From Clostridium ljungdahlii (GTDB taxonomy: Bacteria; Bacillota; Clostridia; Clostridiales; Clostridiaceae), in assembly GCF_001636845.1 (NCBI RefSeq), contig NZ_LITT01000065.1, positions 78,325 to 142,324 of the forward strand: 64,000 nucleotides of DNA, given 5' to 3'. Shown here piece by piece: positions 57,850 through 64,000 of the stretch. Positions within the stretch are counted from its first letter, which is position 1. Every line of letters begins with the position of its first letter. A model generated the notes under the pieces. The model was not told the DNA's origin. It did not search any database and saw only the letters and a program-made list of their open reading frames with translations. A program made the translations under genes and the position numbers.

Positions 57850-57941
57850 GTATTTTCTTTCAAATGCCTTAAGTTATAGAATAAATATGTAAAAATAAAA
57901 ATTAAATCTGCAACTTAAATTAAAGCCTTCATATTCTAATA

Positions 57942-57960
57942 CTATAGGATTACCCTATAG
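57942..57960 (+). promoter_or_regulatory. Hairpin before the two-barrel protein gene
   Basis: CTATAGG (57942-57948) and CCTATAG (57954-57960). It lies between purB and the next ribosome binding site and lacks a T run; it may be a weak purB terminator or a leader structure. Confidence 0.4.
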
Positions 57961-57984
57961 CCTTAGTTATGGAGGTGTTTTAAA

Positions 57985-58917
57985 TTGTCCAGAAGAAATA
58001 ATGCAGATGATTTAATGCAATTAGCTTTATATATGGTTCCAAAGTATATGAAAAGAATACAAAAATATAATAAGATGTATGCTAATTCTGATAATGAAAA
58101 AGAGTACTATGAGCAGGAATATGCTGACAATAAAGAAATATTTGATTTTATACAGAAAAATATTATAGAAAAAAATAAAGATCTATTAAAAAGTGAATCA
58201 GAAGATAAGACTAAAAAAATTGCTGAGAAAACTGATACGAAAGATAAAGATGTAAAAGAGAAGAAAGAGGAAAAAGATAAGTCAGAGGAAAAGAAGGAGA
58301 ATAATAAAAAGGAATTATCAAAAAAACATAGTTCCCATAGAAAAGAAAAAAATTTGAAAAAGCTGAATGGAGAAATTAAAAAAGATGGTACTATAATGTT
58401 TAAAAATAAGTGTCTTTTAAACTGTAATTCAGGAGTAATGGGTTTGCTAAATAAATTGGGCAGTGAAAAATTAGACTTGTATGTTAAAAATGATACAAGT
58501 GATATTTTTAAACAGGTAAATGTAGTGCATTCAGATGGGGAACTTGTTAGATTTAATGGTGGGGATTCTTATATTGTAGTACCTATAAAAAATATAGTAG
58601 GATTGTATTCTACTAAACTGTCATCTATAGAAAAGCTATCGGAGGAAGACAACTATAAAATTAGCTGTCCCCTTGAAAAAACTATGAGAGAGTATTTTAG
58701 TTCTTTAAAGGGAAAAGCTATAGAGATTTGTACAAAGGGTGGAGAAAGCTTTAAGCATTTAAAAAATAAAACTGTTACAAATGTGGGTAAAGGATTTGTA
58801 ATAGTAGATAATAATACAATGGTAACATTTTACAATATACTATTTGTAAAAGAATTAAAGAAAGCACAGGGGACATCAGAGCAAAAAATTGATAATAAAA
58901 ACGTACCTAAAGTATAG
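57985..58917 (+). CDS. Unknown protein with charged linker and two tandem small-barrel repeats
   Basis: 310 residues, starting with TTG at 57985 after GGAGGTG. Residues 1-60 are helical (MQLALYMVPKYMKRIQ), 62-130 form a very lysine/glutamate-rich linker, and two similar beta-rich units follow. Unit 1 has GVMGLLNKLGSEKLDLYVKN then YIVVPIKNIVGLYS; unit 2 has MREYFSSLKGKAIEICTKGG then MVTFYNILFVKEL. The pattern (short helix, K-x-hydrophobic strand, final YxxIxxI strand) resembles Sm/SH3-like spore-coat modules such as DUF2642, but I do not recognise the family firmly. It converges with gltX. Confidence 0.75.
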   Translation: MSRRNNADDLMQLALYMVPKYMKRIQKYNKMYANSDNEKEYYEQEYADNKEIFDFIQKNIIEKNKDLLKSESEDKTKKIAEKTDTKDKDVKEKKEEKDKSEEKKENNKKELSKKHSSHRKEKNLKKLNGEIKKDGTIMFKNKCLLNCNSGVMGLLNKLGSEKLDLYVKNDTSDIFKQVNVVHSDGELVRFNGGDSYIVVPIKNIVGLYSTKLSSIEKLSEEDNYKISCPLEKTMREYFSSLKGKAIEICTKGGESFKHLKNKTVTNVGKGFVIVDNNTMVTFYNILFVKELKKAQGTSEQKIDNKNVPKV

Positions 58918-58927
58918 GTACGTTTTT
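58897..58927. terminator. Bidirectional terminator between the two-barrel gene and gltX
   Basis: AAAAACGTACCTA (58897-58909) and TAGGTACGTTTTT (58915-58927) form a perfect 13 bp stem. The stop codon of the upstream gene lies within it, and gltX ends one base later. Confidence 0.88.
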
Positions 58928-58928
58928 A

Positions 58929-60371
58929 TTATTGAGCATTTTTTAACTTTTCAATACCAATTTCTGTTCTCTTTATAGATTCTTCTTTGCCAATAATATC
59001 AGCTATTTCAAAAGCGCCACCAGGGGTAGATTTTTTACCAGAAAGGCCAATTCGTACAGGCCATAGTACTACTCCATTTTTAACGCTCATTTCTGATATT
59101 AAGTCCATGCAGCATTTTTCTATATTTTCAAAAGTCCAGGGTGATAGTTCCTTAAACTTTGGAAGAATTTTTTCAAGTACTGTAAGTGAGCTTTCCAAAT
59201 TTGATTTCATTCTTTTGTGCACATATAGGTCTTCAGTGTATTCAGGGAGTTCCTCAAAGAAATCTAGGAAGTCTGGTATTTCACTCAATACTTCAACTCT
59301 TGTCTGAAGTAAACTACTTATCTTTAAAAAATCTAAGTCCTTTGAAATTACTTTCTTATAATAAGGAAGGGCAAGAGAATTGAAGTCTTCTAAAGGCAGC
59401 TTCTTTATATATTCACCGTTCATCCATTTGAGTTTTACATTATCAAATATAGCAGGTGATTTATTGATATTTCTATAGTCAAATTCTTTTACAAGTTCCT
59501 CTAAATTAAAGATTTCCTGTTCACTCCTTGGATTCCATCCTAAAAGTGCTATATAATTAAGCACAGCTTCCTTTAAATAGCCTTTTTCTATCAAGTCCTC
59601 AAAAGATGCATCACCGTTTCTTTTACTGAGTTTATTGTGTTCATCTTTCATTATAGGGGGACAGTGAACGTATATTGGAATTTCCCATCCGAAAGCTTCA
59701 TATAATCTATTGTATTTAGGAGCAGAAGACAGATACTCGCTTCCTCTTACTACATGAGTTATTCCCATAAGATGATCGTCTATTACGTTTGCAAAATTAT
59801 AAGTAGGATATCCATCTGATTTTATAAGTATCATGTCGTCTAATTCAGAATTGTCCACAGATATGTTACCGTAAATTTCATCGTTAAATGAAGTAACACC
59901 TACCTCAGGATTGTTTTGTCTTATAACATAGGGAATTCCCGATGCTAAATTTTTTTCTATTTCTTCTTTTGAGAGGTGTAGGCAGTGTTTATCATATTTA
60001 TAAGTATCTGAATTATTTCTGAGTGAATCTAGTCTTTCCTTTGTACAGAAACAATAGTACGCTTCCCCTTTTTCTATAAGTTCTTTTGCATATTTTAGGT
60101 AAACATCAGTTCTCTGACTTTGTACGTAAGGACCAACAGGACCTCCTATATCAGGTCCCTCATCATGTTTAAGACCTGTAGTTTTTAAAGTATCATAAAT
60201 TATATCTAGAGCGCCTTCTACAAACCTTTCCTGATCTGTATCTTCAATTCGGAGTATGAAATCCCCACCTGCATGTTTTGCAATTAAGTATGTATACAGC
60301 GCAGTTCTTAAGTTCCCAACATGCATATATCCTGTTGGACTTGGCGCAAATCTCGTTCTAACTTTAGCCAT
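58929..60371 (-). CDS. gltX: Glutamyl-tRNA synthetase
   Basis: GltX charges tRNA-Glu, and in many Firmicutes also tRNA-Gln for later amidation. The 480-residue class I enzyme has the HIGH-type motif [51 protein letters not shown] [17 protein letters not shown], and KLSKR in [17 protein letters not shown] chose the ATG at 60371, after GGGAGTG; the open frame extends back to 60410. It has its own promoter and a leader hairpin. No T-box was found. Confidence 0.94.
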   Translation of the reverse strand: MAKVRTRFAPSPTGYMHVGNLRTALYTYLIAKHAGGDFILRIEDTDQERFVEGALDIIYDTLKTTGLKHDEGPDIGGPVGPYVQSQRTDVYLKYAKELIEKGEAYYCFCTKERLDSLRNNSDTYKYDKHCLHLSKEEIEKNLASGIPYVIRQNNPEVGVTSFNDEIYGNISVDNSELDDMILIKSDGYPTYNFANVIDDHLMGITHVVRGSEYLSSAPKYNRLYEAFGWEIPIYVHCPPIMKDEHNKLSKRNGDASFEDLIEKGYLKEAVLNYIALLGWNPRSEQEIFNLEELVKEFDYRNINKSPAIFDNVKLKWMNGEYIKKLPLEDFNSLALPYYKKVISKDLDFLKISSLLQTRVEVLSEIPDFLDFFEELPEYTEDLYVHKRMKSNLESSLTVLEKILPKFKELSPWTFENIEKCCMDLISEMSVKNGVVLWPVRIGLSGKKSTPGGAFEIADIIGKEESIKRTEIGIEKLKNAQ

Positions 60372-60400
60372 TTTTTTCACTCCCATTATTTTAAAGTAAA

Positions 60401-60429
60401 AACCTTTCATCTATTTTAGACGAAAGGTT
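60401..60429 (-). terminator. Terminator-like hairpin in the gltX leader
   Basis: On the minus strand AACCTTTCGTCT and AGATGAAAGGTT pair (12 bp, one G-U), and TTTTTACTTT follows. It lies between the promoter and the gltX ribosome binding site, so it would act as an attenuator. It lacks the conserved T-box bulge sequence. Confidence 0.6.
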
Positions 60430-60451
60430 GTAAGTTTTCTACTACCCTTAA

Positions 60452-60480
60452 ATAATATAATAATAGAGATTTTGTGTCAA
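60452..60480 (-). promoter_or_regulatory. Sigma-A promoter of gltX
   Basis: On the minus strand TTGACA (60475-60480), a 17 bp spacer and TATTAT (60452-60457). Transcription would start near 60445, giving a leader of about 75 bases before the ATG at 60371. Confidence 0.85.
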
Positions 60481-60594
60481 GCGGGTTTATTATGAACTTA
60501 TTTGTAAAATAGAGAAAATGGATATTAAATGTAGATAATATTAATATATGAAAGGAAAATAAGTATATCATAATAAATGGGCGTGAAAATAAAT

Positions 60595-60623
60595 TTGACA
60601 TATATGATGTCTATTGATATAAA
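60595..60623 (+). promoter_or_regulatory. Sigma-A promoter of gap
   Basis: TTGACA at 60595-60600, a 17 bp spacer and TATAAA at 60618-60623. The leader to gap is about 100 bases. The rest of 60490-60731 is AT-rich and holds no gene. Confidence 0.8.
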
Positions 60624-60648
60624 TAATATAGCACATATATTATTTATA
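60596..60648. promoter_or_regulatory. Two inverted repeats on the gap promoter, probable operator
   Basis: A perfect 13 bp inverted repeat, TATAAATAATATA (60618-60630), spacer GCACA, TATATTATTTATA (60636-60648), covers the -10 box and start site. A second, shorter one (GACAT-ATATG-ATGTC, 60597-60611) overlaps the -35 box. Both are well placed for a repressor. The regulator is unknown and the sites are not Rex-like. Confidence 0.55.
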
Positions 60649-60731
60649 CAGCATATATTTTAAAATATAAAGATAAATGTTATTTAATAATAAAATAAAA
60701 GTACATAAATTTTTTATAGGGGGAAAAGATA

Positions 60732-61787
60732 ATGTCCATAAAAGTTGGAATTAATGGTTTTGGAAGAATAGGAAGGTTGGTTTTGAGAATTGCCCAAGAA
60801 AAATTGAAAGAAAATATTGAGATTGTAGCAATTAACGCGAGAGCAGATAACGAAACTTTAGCACATCTTCTAAAATACGACTCCTGCTACGGAAGATTTA
60901 ATGGAAATGTAAAGGCAGCAGAAGATTCAATTATTGTAAATGGTTCTAAAATAAAAGTGTTTAGAGAAAATGATCCTGAAAATTTACCTTGGGGTAAATT
61001 GGATGTAGATATAGTTATAGAATCCACAGGGAAGTTTAAAGATAGAGAAAGTGCATACAAGCATATAAAAGCTGGAGCAAAAAAAGTTATAATTACGGCT
61101 CCTGCAAAAGATGAAGATATAACTATAGTTATGGGGGTAAATCAAGAAAAATTTGATGTTGAGTCTCATAATATTATTTCAAATGCATCCTGTACAACTA
61201 ACTGTTTAGCACCTTTTGCTAAAGTATTAGATAATAATTTTGGAATTATAAGAGGACTTATGACTACAGTTCACTCTTATACAAATGACCAACAATTGCT
61301 TGATAAAACTCACAAGGATTTGAGAAGAGCTAGAGCTGCAGGAGAATCTATAATTCCAACTACTACTGGAGCAGCTAAGGCAGTGGCAAAAGTATTGCCT
61401 AATTTGAAAGGAAAATTAAGTGGTTTTGCACTTAGAATACCTACACCTACAGTTTCAATTACAGACTTGGTTTGTGAACTTTCAAAGTCTGTTACAGTAG
61501 AAGAGGTGAATGAAGCTTTTAAGAGAGCTTCTGAGGGATCTATGAGAGGAATACTGGGATATTCTGAAGAACCACTGGTGTCTATAGATTATAAGGGAGA
61601 CGATAGGTCTTCTATAGTAGACGGTCTTTCAACTATGGTGTTAAAGGATAATATGATTAAAGTAGTATCTTGGTATGATAATGAATGGGCTTATTCCTGT
61701 AGAACTGTAGACTTGGCAAATTATATTGCAGGTAAGATGGAGAAATCTAGTGAAAAACCTATTGATATGGTTGCAGAAGGAGTTTAA
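60732..61787 (+). CDS. gap: Glyceraldehyde-3-phosphate dehydrogenase
   Basis: This glycolytic enzyme oxidises glyceraldehyde 3-phosphate with NAD+ to 1,3-bisphosphoglycerate. The NAD-binding start VGINGFGRIGRLVLR, catalytic Cys154 in ISNASCTTNCLAP, His181 in TTVHSYTNDQ and the phosphate-site SYTND are present. The 351-residue length is about 15 residues over the usual 335, owing to a C-terminal tail. AGGGGGAAAAG precedes the ATG at 60732. In many Firmicutes gap is followed by pgk and tpi; here a terminator follows, so it is a single-gene unit. Confidence 0.96.
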   Translation: MSIKVGINGFGRIGRLVLRIAQEKLKENIEIVAINARADNETLAHLLKYDSCYGRFNGNVKAAEDSIIVNGSKIKVFRENDPENLPWGKLDVDIVIESTGKFKDRESAYKHIKAGAKKVIITAPAKDEDITIVMGVNQEKFDVESHNIISNASCTTNCLAPFAKVLDNNFGIIRGLMTTVHSYTNDQQLLDKTHKDLRRARAAGESIIPTTTGAAKAVAKVLPNLKGKLSGFALRIPTPTVSITDLVCELSKSVTVEEVNEAFKRASEGSMRGILGYSEEPLVSIDYKGDDRSSIVDGLSTMVLKDNMIKVVSWYDNEWAYSCRTVDLANYIAGKMEKSSEKPIDMVAEGV

Positions 61788-61824
61788 AATATCAATCAAA
61801 CTTTCCTACAGATGAAATCCAATA

Positions 61825-61864
61825 AAAAAATTGTTCCTATGAAATTTCATGGGAACAATTTTTT
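61825..61864. terminator. Bidirectional terminator between gap and the carboxypeptidase gene
   Basis: AAAAAATTGTTCC...GGAACAATTTTTT, a long arm with an inner GAAATTTC turn and T runs on both strands. Confidence 0.88.
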
Positions 61865-61901
61865 ATCTCAAATTAGCTTGACTAGTTTTTCGTACAAACT
61901 A

Positions 61902-63143
61902 TTATAAATAACGACGCCTTTTATTATGCCTTATCTTTATACATGCTAGTATAAAAATAAATATCAATAGCAGTATAAAAATTGCAGCGTAAAAGGAAAT
62001 AACATTTTTGTCTAAGGCTTGTTTTGGTAGATCTGAATAAATATTATAATTCTTGGAGAGTTCACGTTGGCTTACAGTAAGTGTTCCCAGGGGAACTTCA
62101 CCTTTTAGAGCTTCCACAGAAGTATTTTTGATGTTTATCGTTTCTTTCAAGTCTTTTTTATTTAAATCATTATCATAATATGTTACATCATCTTTAATTT
62201 TAATAGGTACTTCTAAGCTTTTTTTAATACCTATAAAAGAAATAGGATTGTAACTAACTTCTTTTCTTCCTATTATAGAATCCTTTTTATGTAAAACAAT
62301 GGGTTGTTTTGAATAACTCCAATTTATTATTTTTTCCATATCATTAAATACATAACTGTCAGCAGGATCATAAACTGAGCCCATTACGACTCCTACCATT
62401 TTCCTTCCATTCCTGTCATAAATTGCAACTAGACATCTTCCAGCTGGATCGGTATATCCAGTTTTACCTGCAATGCAGCCATCTTTGCCTAAAAGTTTAT
62501 TTGTGTTTTTGATAGGAAAAGCAAGTCCTTTTGTAGTTTTTATAGTATTTGCAGGCCTTTCCATAGCCTTTTGTATACGTGGAATTTTAAAGGCTTGTCT
62601 TGCTATAACACTCATATCGTAGGGTGTAGTATAGTGATTTGGATTATGGAGACCATTTGGTGTTACAAAGTGAGTATTTTTTAAATTTAGTTTTTTTACT
62701 TCTTCATTCATCTTGTCAGAAAATGTAGGGGCATCCTTAGATACATTTTCTGCTACGACGTATGCTAAGTCATTGGCAGAATACATTAAAAGCCCATCCA
62801 TTACATCTTCAGCAGACATGGTATCACCTACCTCTATTGCGTGTAGATCTCTATTTAAAGAGGACGGTGGTTGAGCTTTAGCATCAGCTGTGTATGTTAG
62901 CATATCCCCTGGCTTTTTATTTTTTTCAAGAAGAATAGCTGTTAAAAGTTTTGTAGTGCTGGCAGGGTACATTTTAATATCTGCATTTTTTTCATATATT
63001 ATTTCATTTGTCTGCATGTCCACTGTTATGGCTGCTTTACCATATATTTCAGGTAGAGCAGTTGAATTATCAGCAAGAACATTAAAAGATAAACAAAATA
63101 TGAAAATAAATGTAAGTAATAAACTAGTATTTTTACATTTCAA
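61902..63143 (-). CDS. D-alanyl-D-alanine carboxypeptidase (DacF-type, class A low-mass PBP)
   Basis: The enzyme trims the terminal D-alanine of peptidoglycan stem peptides outside the membrane. It has a signal peptide (residues 1-24), the serine motif STTK (Ser62-Lys65), SAN (122-124) and KTG (227-229), then a C-terminal beta domain and a membrane anchor at about residues 385-405 with a basic tail. It is 413 residues long. It starts with TTG at 63143 after GGAGTG on the minus strand. DacF, a sporulation-specific enzyme, and DacA are both possible; sequence alone does not decide. Confidence 0.9.
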   Translation of the reverse strand: MKCKNTSLLLTFIFIFCLSFNVLADNSTALPEIYGKAAITVDMQTNEIIYEKNADIKMYPASTTKLLTAILLEKNKKPGDMLTYTADAKAQPPSSLNRDLHAIEVGDTMSAEDVMDGLLMYSANDLAYVVAENVSKDAPTFSDKMNEEVKKLNLKNTHFVTPNGLHNPNHYTTPYDMSVIARQAFKIPRIQKAMERPANTIKTTKGLAFPIKNTNKLLGKDGCIAGKTGYTDPAGRCLVAIYDRNGRKMVGVVMGSVYDPADSYVFNDMEKIINWSYSKQPIVLHKKDSIIGRKEVSYNPISFIGIKKSLEVPIKIKDDVTYYDNDLNKKDLKETINIKNTSVEALKGEVPLGTLTVSQRELSKNYNIYSDLPKQALDKNVISFYAAIFILLLIFIFILACIKIRHNKRRRYL

Positions 63144-63280
63144 AGTACATCACTCCACTTATTTAATATTTATGTATATGTTTTATTAAAAACATTATAT
63201 AATTAATCATGACATTTTAAAGTATAACATTATAAAATTCATTTTACAATTGAGGATTATTTGATTTTAGGAGGTAAACA

Positions 63281-63889
63281 ATGATAGATAAAATAAATGA
63301 TATATTTAAATCTAGAAAAGCAAATATGATTGGACATTATAATAAAAATTCAGTGATGATTCCCTTATGCAGCAGAGATGGAGAATTAAATTTATTATTT
63401 GAAGTAAGGTCTTTAAATTTAAAACATCAGCCTGGGGATGTATGTTTGCCTGGAGGAAAAATGGAGAAGGGAGAGACTCCAAAAGATACAGCTATTAGAG
63501 AGACTATGGAAGAGTTGAATTTAAATAGGGAGGATATAGAATTTATAGGAGATATGGATTACATTGTCACTCCCTATAATTTTATAATGTATCCTTTTGT
63601 ATGCAAGCTAAATAGGGAAGATATAAGTCCAAGTAAGGAGGAAGTAGATCATGTATTTATGGTGCCTCTAAATTTTTTTATGGATAAAGAGCCTGTGATA
63701 CATGAAATTGAGATAGTTCCACACCCGAAAGATGACTTTCCCTATAATCTCATAATAGGTGGAGAAAACTACAAATTTAGGAGAGGGAAAATGCCATCAT
63801 ATTTTTATATATATAAAGATTATATTATATGGGGATTTACGGCACTAATAATAAAGAAATTTACGGATATAATTGTATCCACCAAATAA
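63281..63889 (+). CDS. Nudix hydrolase, probably CoA pyrophosphatase
   Basis: The Nudix box is intact at residues 59-81: GKMEKGETPKDTAIRETMEE-L. A preceding segment LLFEVRSLNLKHQPGDVCLPGG fits the CoA pyrophosphatase (NudL-type) subgroup, which cleaves CoA to 3',5'-ADP and phosphopantetheine. The 202-residue length is normal. TTAGGAGG precedes the ATG at 63281. It is divergent from the carboxypeptidase gene. Its stop is followed, within a few bases, by the HEARO-like RNA. Confidence 0.85.
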   Translation: MIDKINDIFKSRKANMIGHYNKNSVMIPLCSRDGELNLLFEVRSLNLKHQPGDVCLPGGKMEKGETPKDTAIRETMEELNLNREDIEFIGDMDYIVTPYNFIMYPFVCKLNREDISPSKEEVDHVFMVPLNFFMDKEPVIHEIEIVPHPKDDFPYNLIIGGENYKFRRGKMPSYFYIYKDYIIWGFTALIIKKFTDIIVSTK

Positions 63890-63890
63890 C

Positions 63891-64000
63891 CCTTGATAAT
63901 TCCGATTAAACCCTGCCGATTTCCACTAAAGCCTGATGGCAACCCCGTAAGGGGTGTAATTAGAGATACAACAAAAATTAGAGCTGAGAGTAAAACTCTT
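63891..64000 (+). ncRNA. HEARO-like structured RNA, 5' part (candidate IscB omega RNA)
   Basis: The 110-base tail of the window is GC-richer and contains ACCCC-GTAA-GGGGT (63942-63955), a hairpin with a GNRA-type loop, then GTGTAATTAGAGATACAAC and GAGAGT-AAA-ACTCTT (63986-64000). The run GCCGATTTCCACTAAAGCCT and GATGGCAACC recalls the conserved core of HEARO RNAs, which guide IscB nucleases and lie upstream of the IscB gene. The assignment comes from memory of the motif, not from a model search. The protein, if any, would be beyond the window edge. Confidence 0.5.

Noticed and set aside
60372..60450. T-box riboswitch for gltX
   Set aside because: The leader is under 80 bases and lacks the conserved T-box sequence and specifier stem.

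Overview
The window is a 64 kb stretch of an AT-rich, endospore-forming Clostridium-type chromosome. The evidence is Gram-positive informational gene order (plsX-acpP-rnc-smc-ftsY-ylxM-ffh-rpsP and rimP-nusA-ylxR-ylxQ-infB-rbfA), strong GGAGG ribosome binding sites, frequent TTG/GTG starts, sporulation-linked genes (spoVS, a tepA-like gene, a spoIIIE/ftsK-type translocase, ylmC) and a Gram-positive LexA box at recA. The species cannot be fixed from the sequence alone. Nearly all genes lie on the + strand. The exceptions are yraN, a small membrane gene, the comM-like gene, a DUF378 gene, gltX and a D,D-carboxypeptidase gene.

Layout. 1-3.5 kb: a repeat end, then plsX, acpP (own promoter and terminator), rnc, an Elp3-like radical SAM gene and a 31-residue membrane microprotein. 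3.5-12.7 kb: smc, a 370 bp palindromic element, ftsY, the ylxM-ffh pair, rpsP-khpA, rimM-trmD and rplS. 12.7-18.5 kb: lepB, rbgA, rnhB, the leftward yraN/small membrane/comM-like group, and dprA. 18.6-27 kb: topA, codY, rpsB, tsf, pyrH, frr, uppS, cdsA. 27.0-27.66 kb: a 646 bp gene-free block built of repeats. 27.66-31 kb: dxr, rseP, ispG. 31-41.2 kb: the rimP-nusA-infB-rbfA-nrnA-truB-ribF operon, then rpsO and pnp. 41.3-51.6 kb: an M16 peptidase, ylmC, a tepA-like gene, ftsK, rimO, pgsA, recA, rny, spoVS. 51.7-54.3 kb: a three-gene membrane glycosylation cassette (UbiA-type phosphoribosyltransferase, GT-C glycosyltransferase, SMR-like flippase). 54.3-63.9 kb: an aminotransferase, HPr, DUF378, purB, a two-barrel protein of unknown function, gltX, gap, D,D-carboxypeptidase and a Nudix hydrolase. 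The window ends in what looks like the 5' part of a HEARO-type (IscB omega) structured RNA.

The genes mostly serve ribosome and tRNA biogenesis, translation, protein export (FtsY, Ffh, YlxM, signal peptidase I), chromosome handling (SMC, FtsK, TopA, RecA), and lipid and isoprenoid supply (PlsX, ACP, CdsA, PgsA, Dxr, IspG, UppS). Regulation is partly readable: sigma-A promoters with 16-17 bp spacers before acpP, ylxM, rplS, codY, rpsB, rimP, rpsO, recA, rny, the ubiA-like gene, HPr, gltX and gap; a LexA box at recA; a consensus sigma-H promoter at spoVS; terminator-like leader hairpins before rimP and gltX; and a perfect 13 bp inverted repeat on the gap promoter.

The accessory signals are two palindromic MITE-like elements, two copies of a conserved structured repeat end that may derive from an IS605/TnpB-type element, and the HEARO-like RNA at the right edge. 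No tRNA, rRNA or CRISPR array was seen. Start codons were chosen by Shine-Dalgarno spacing and often differ from the longest open frame.
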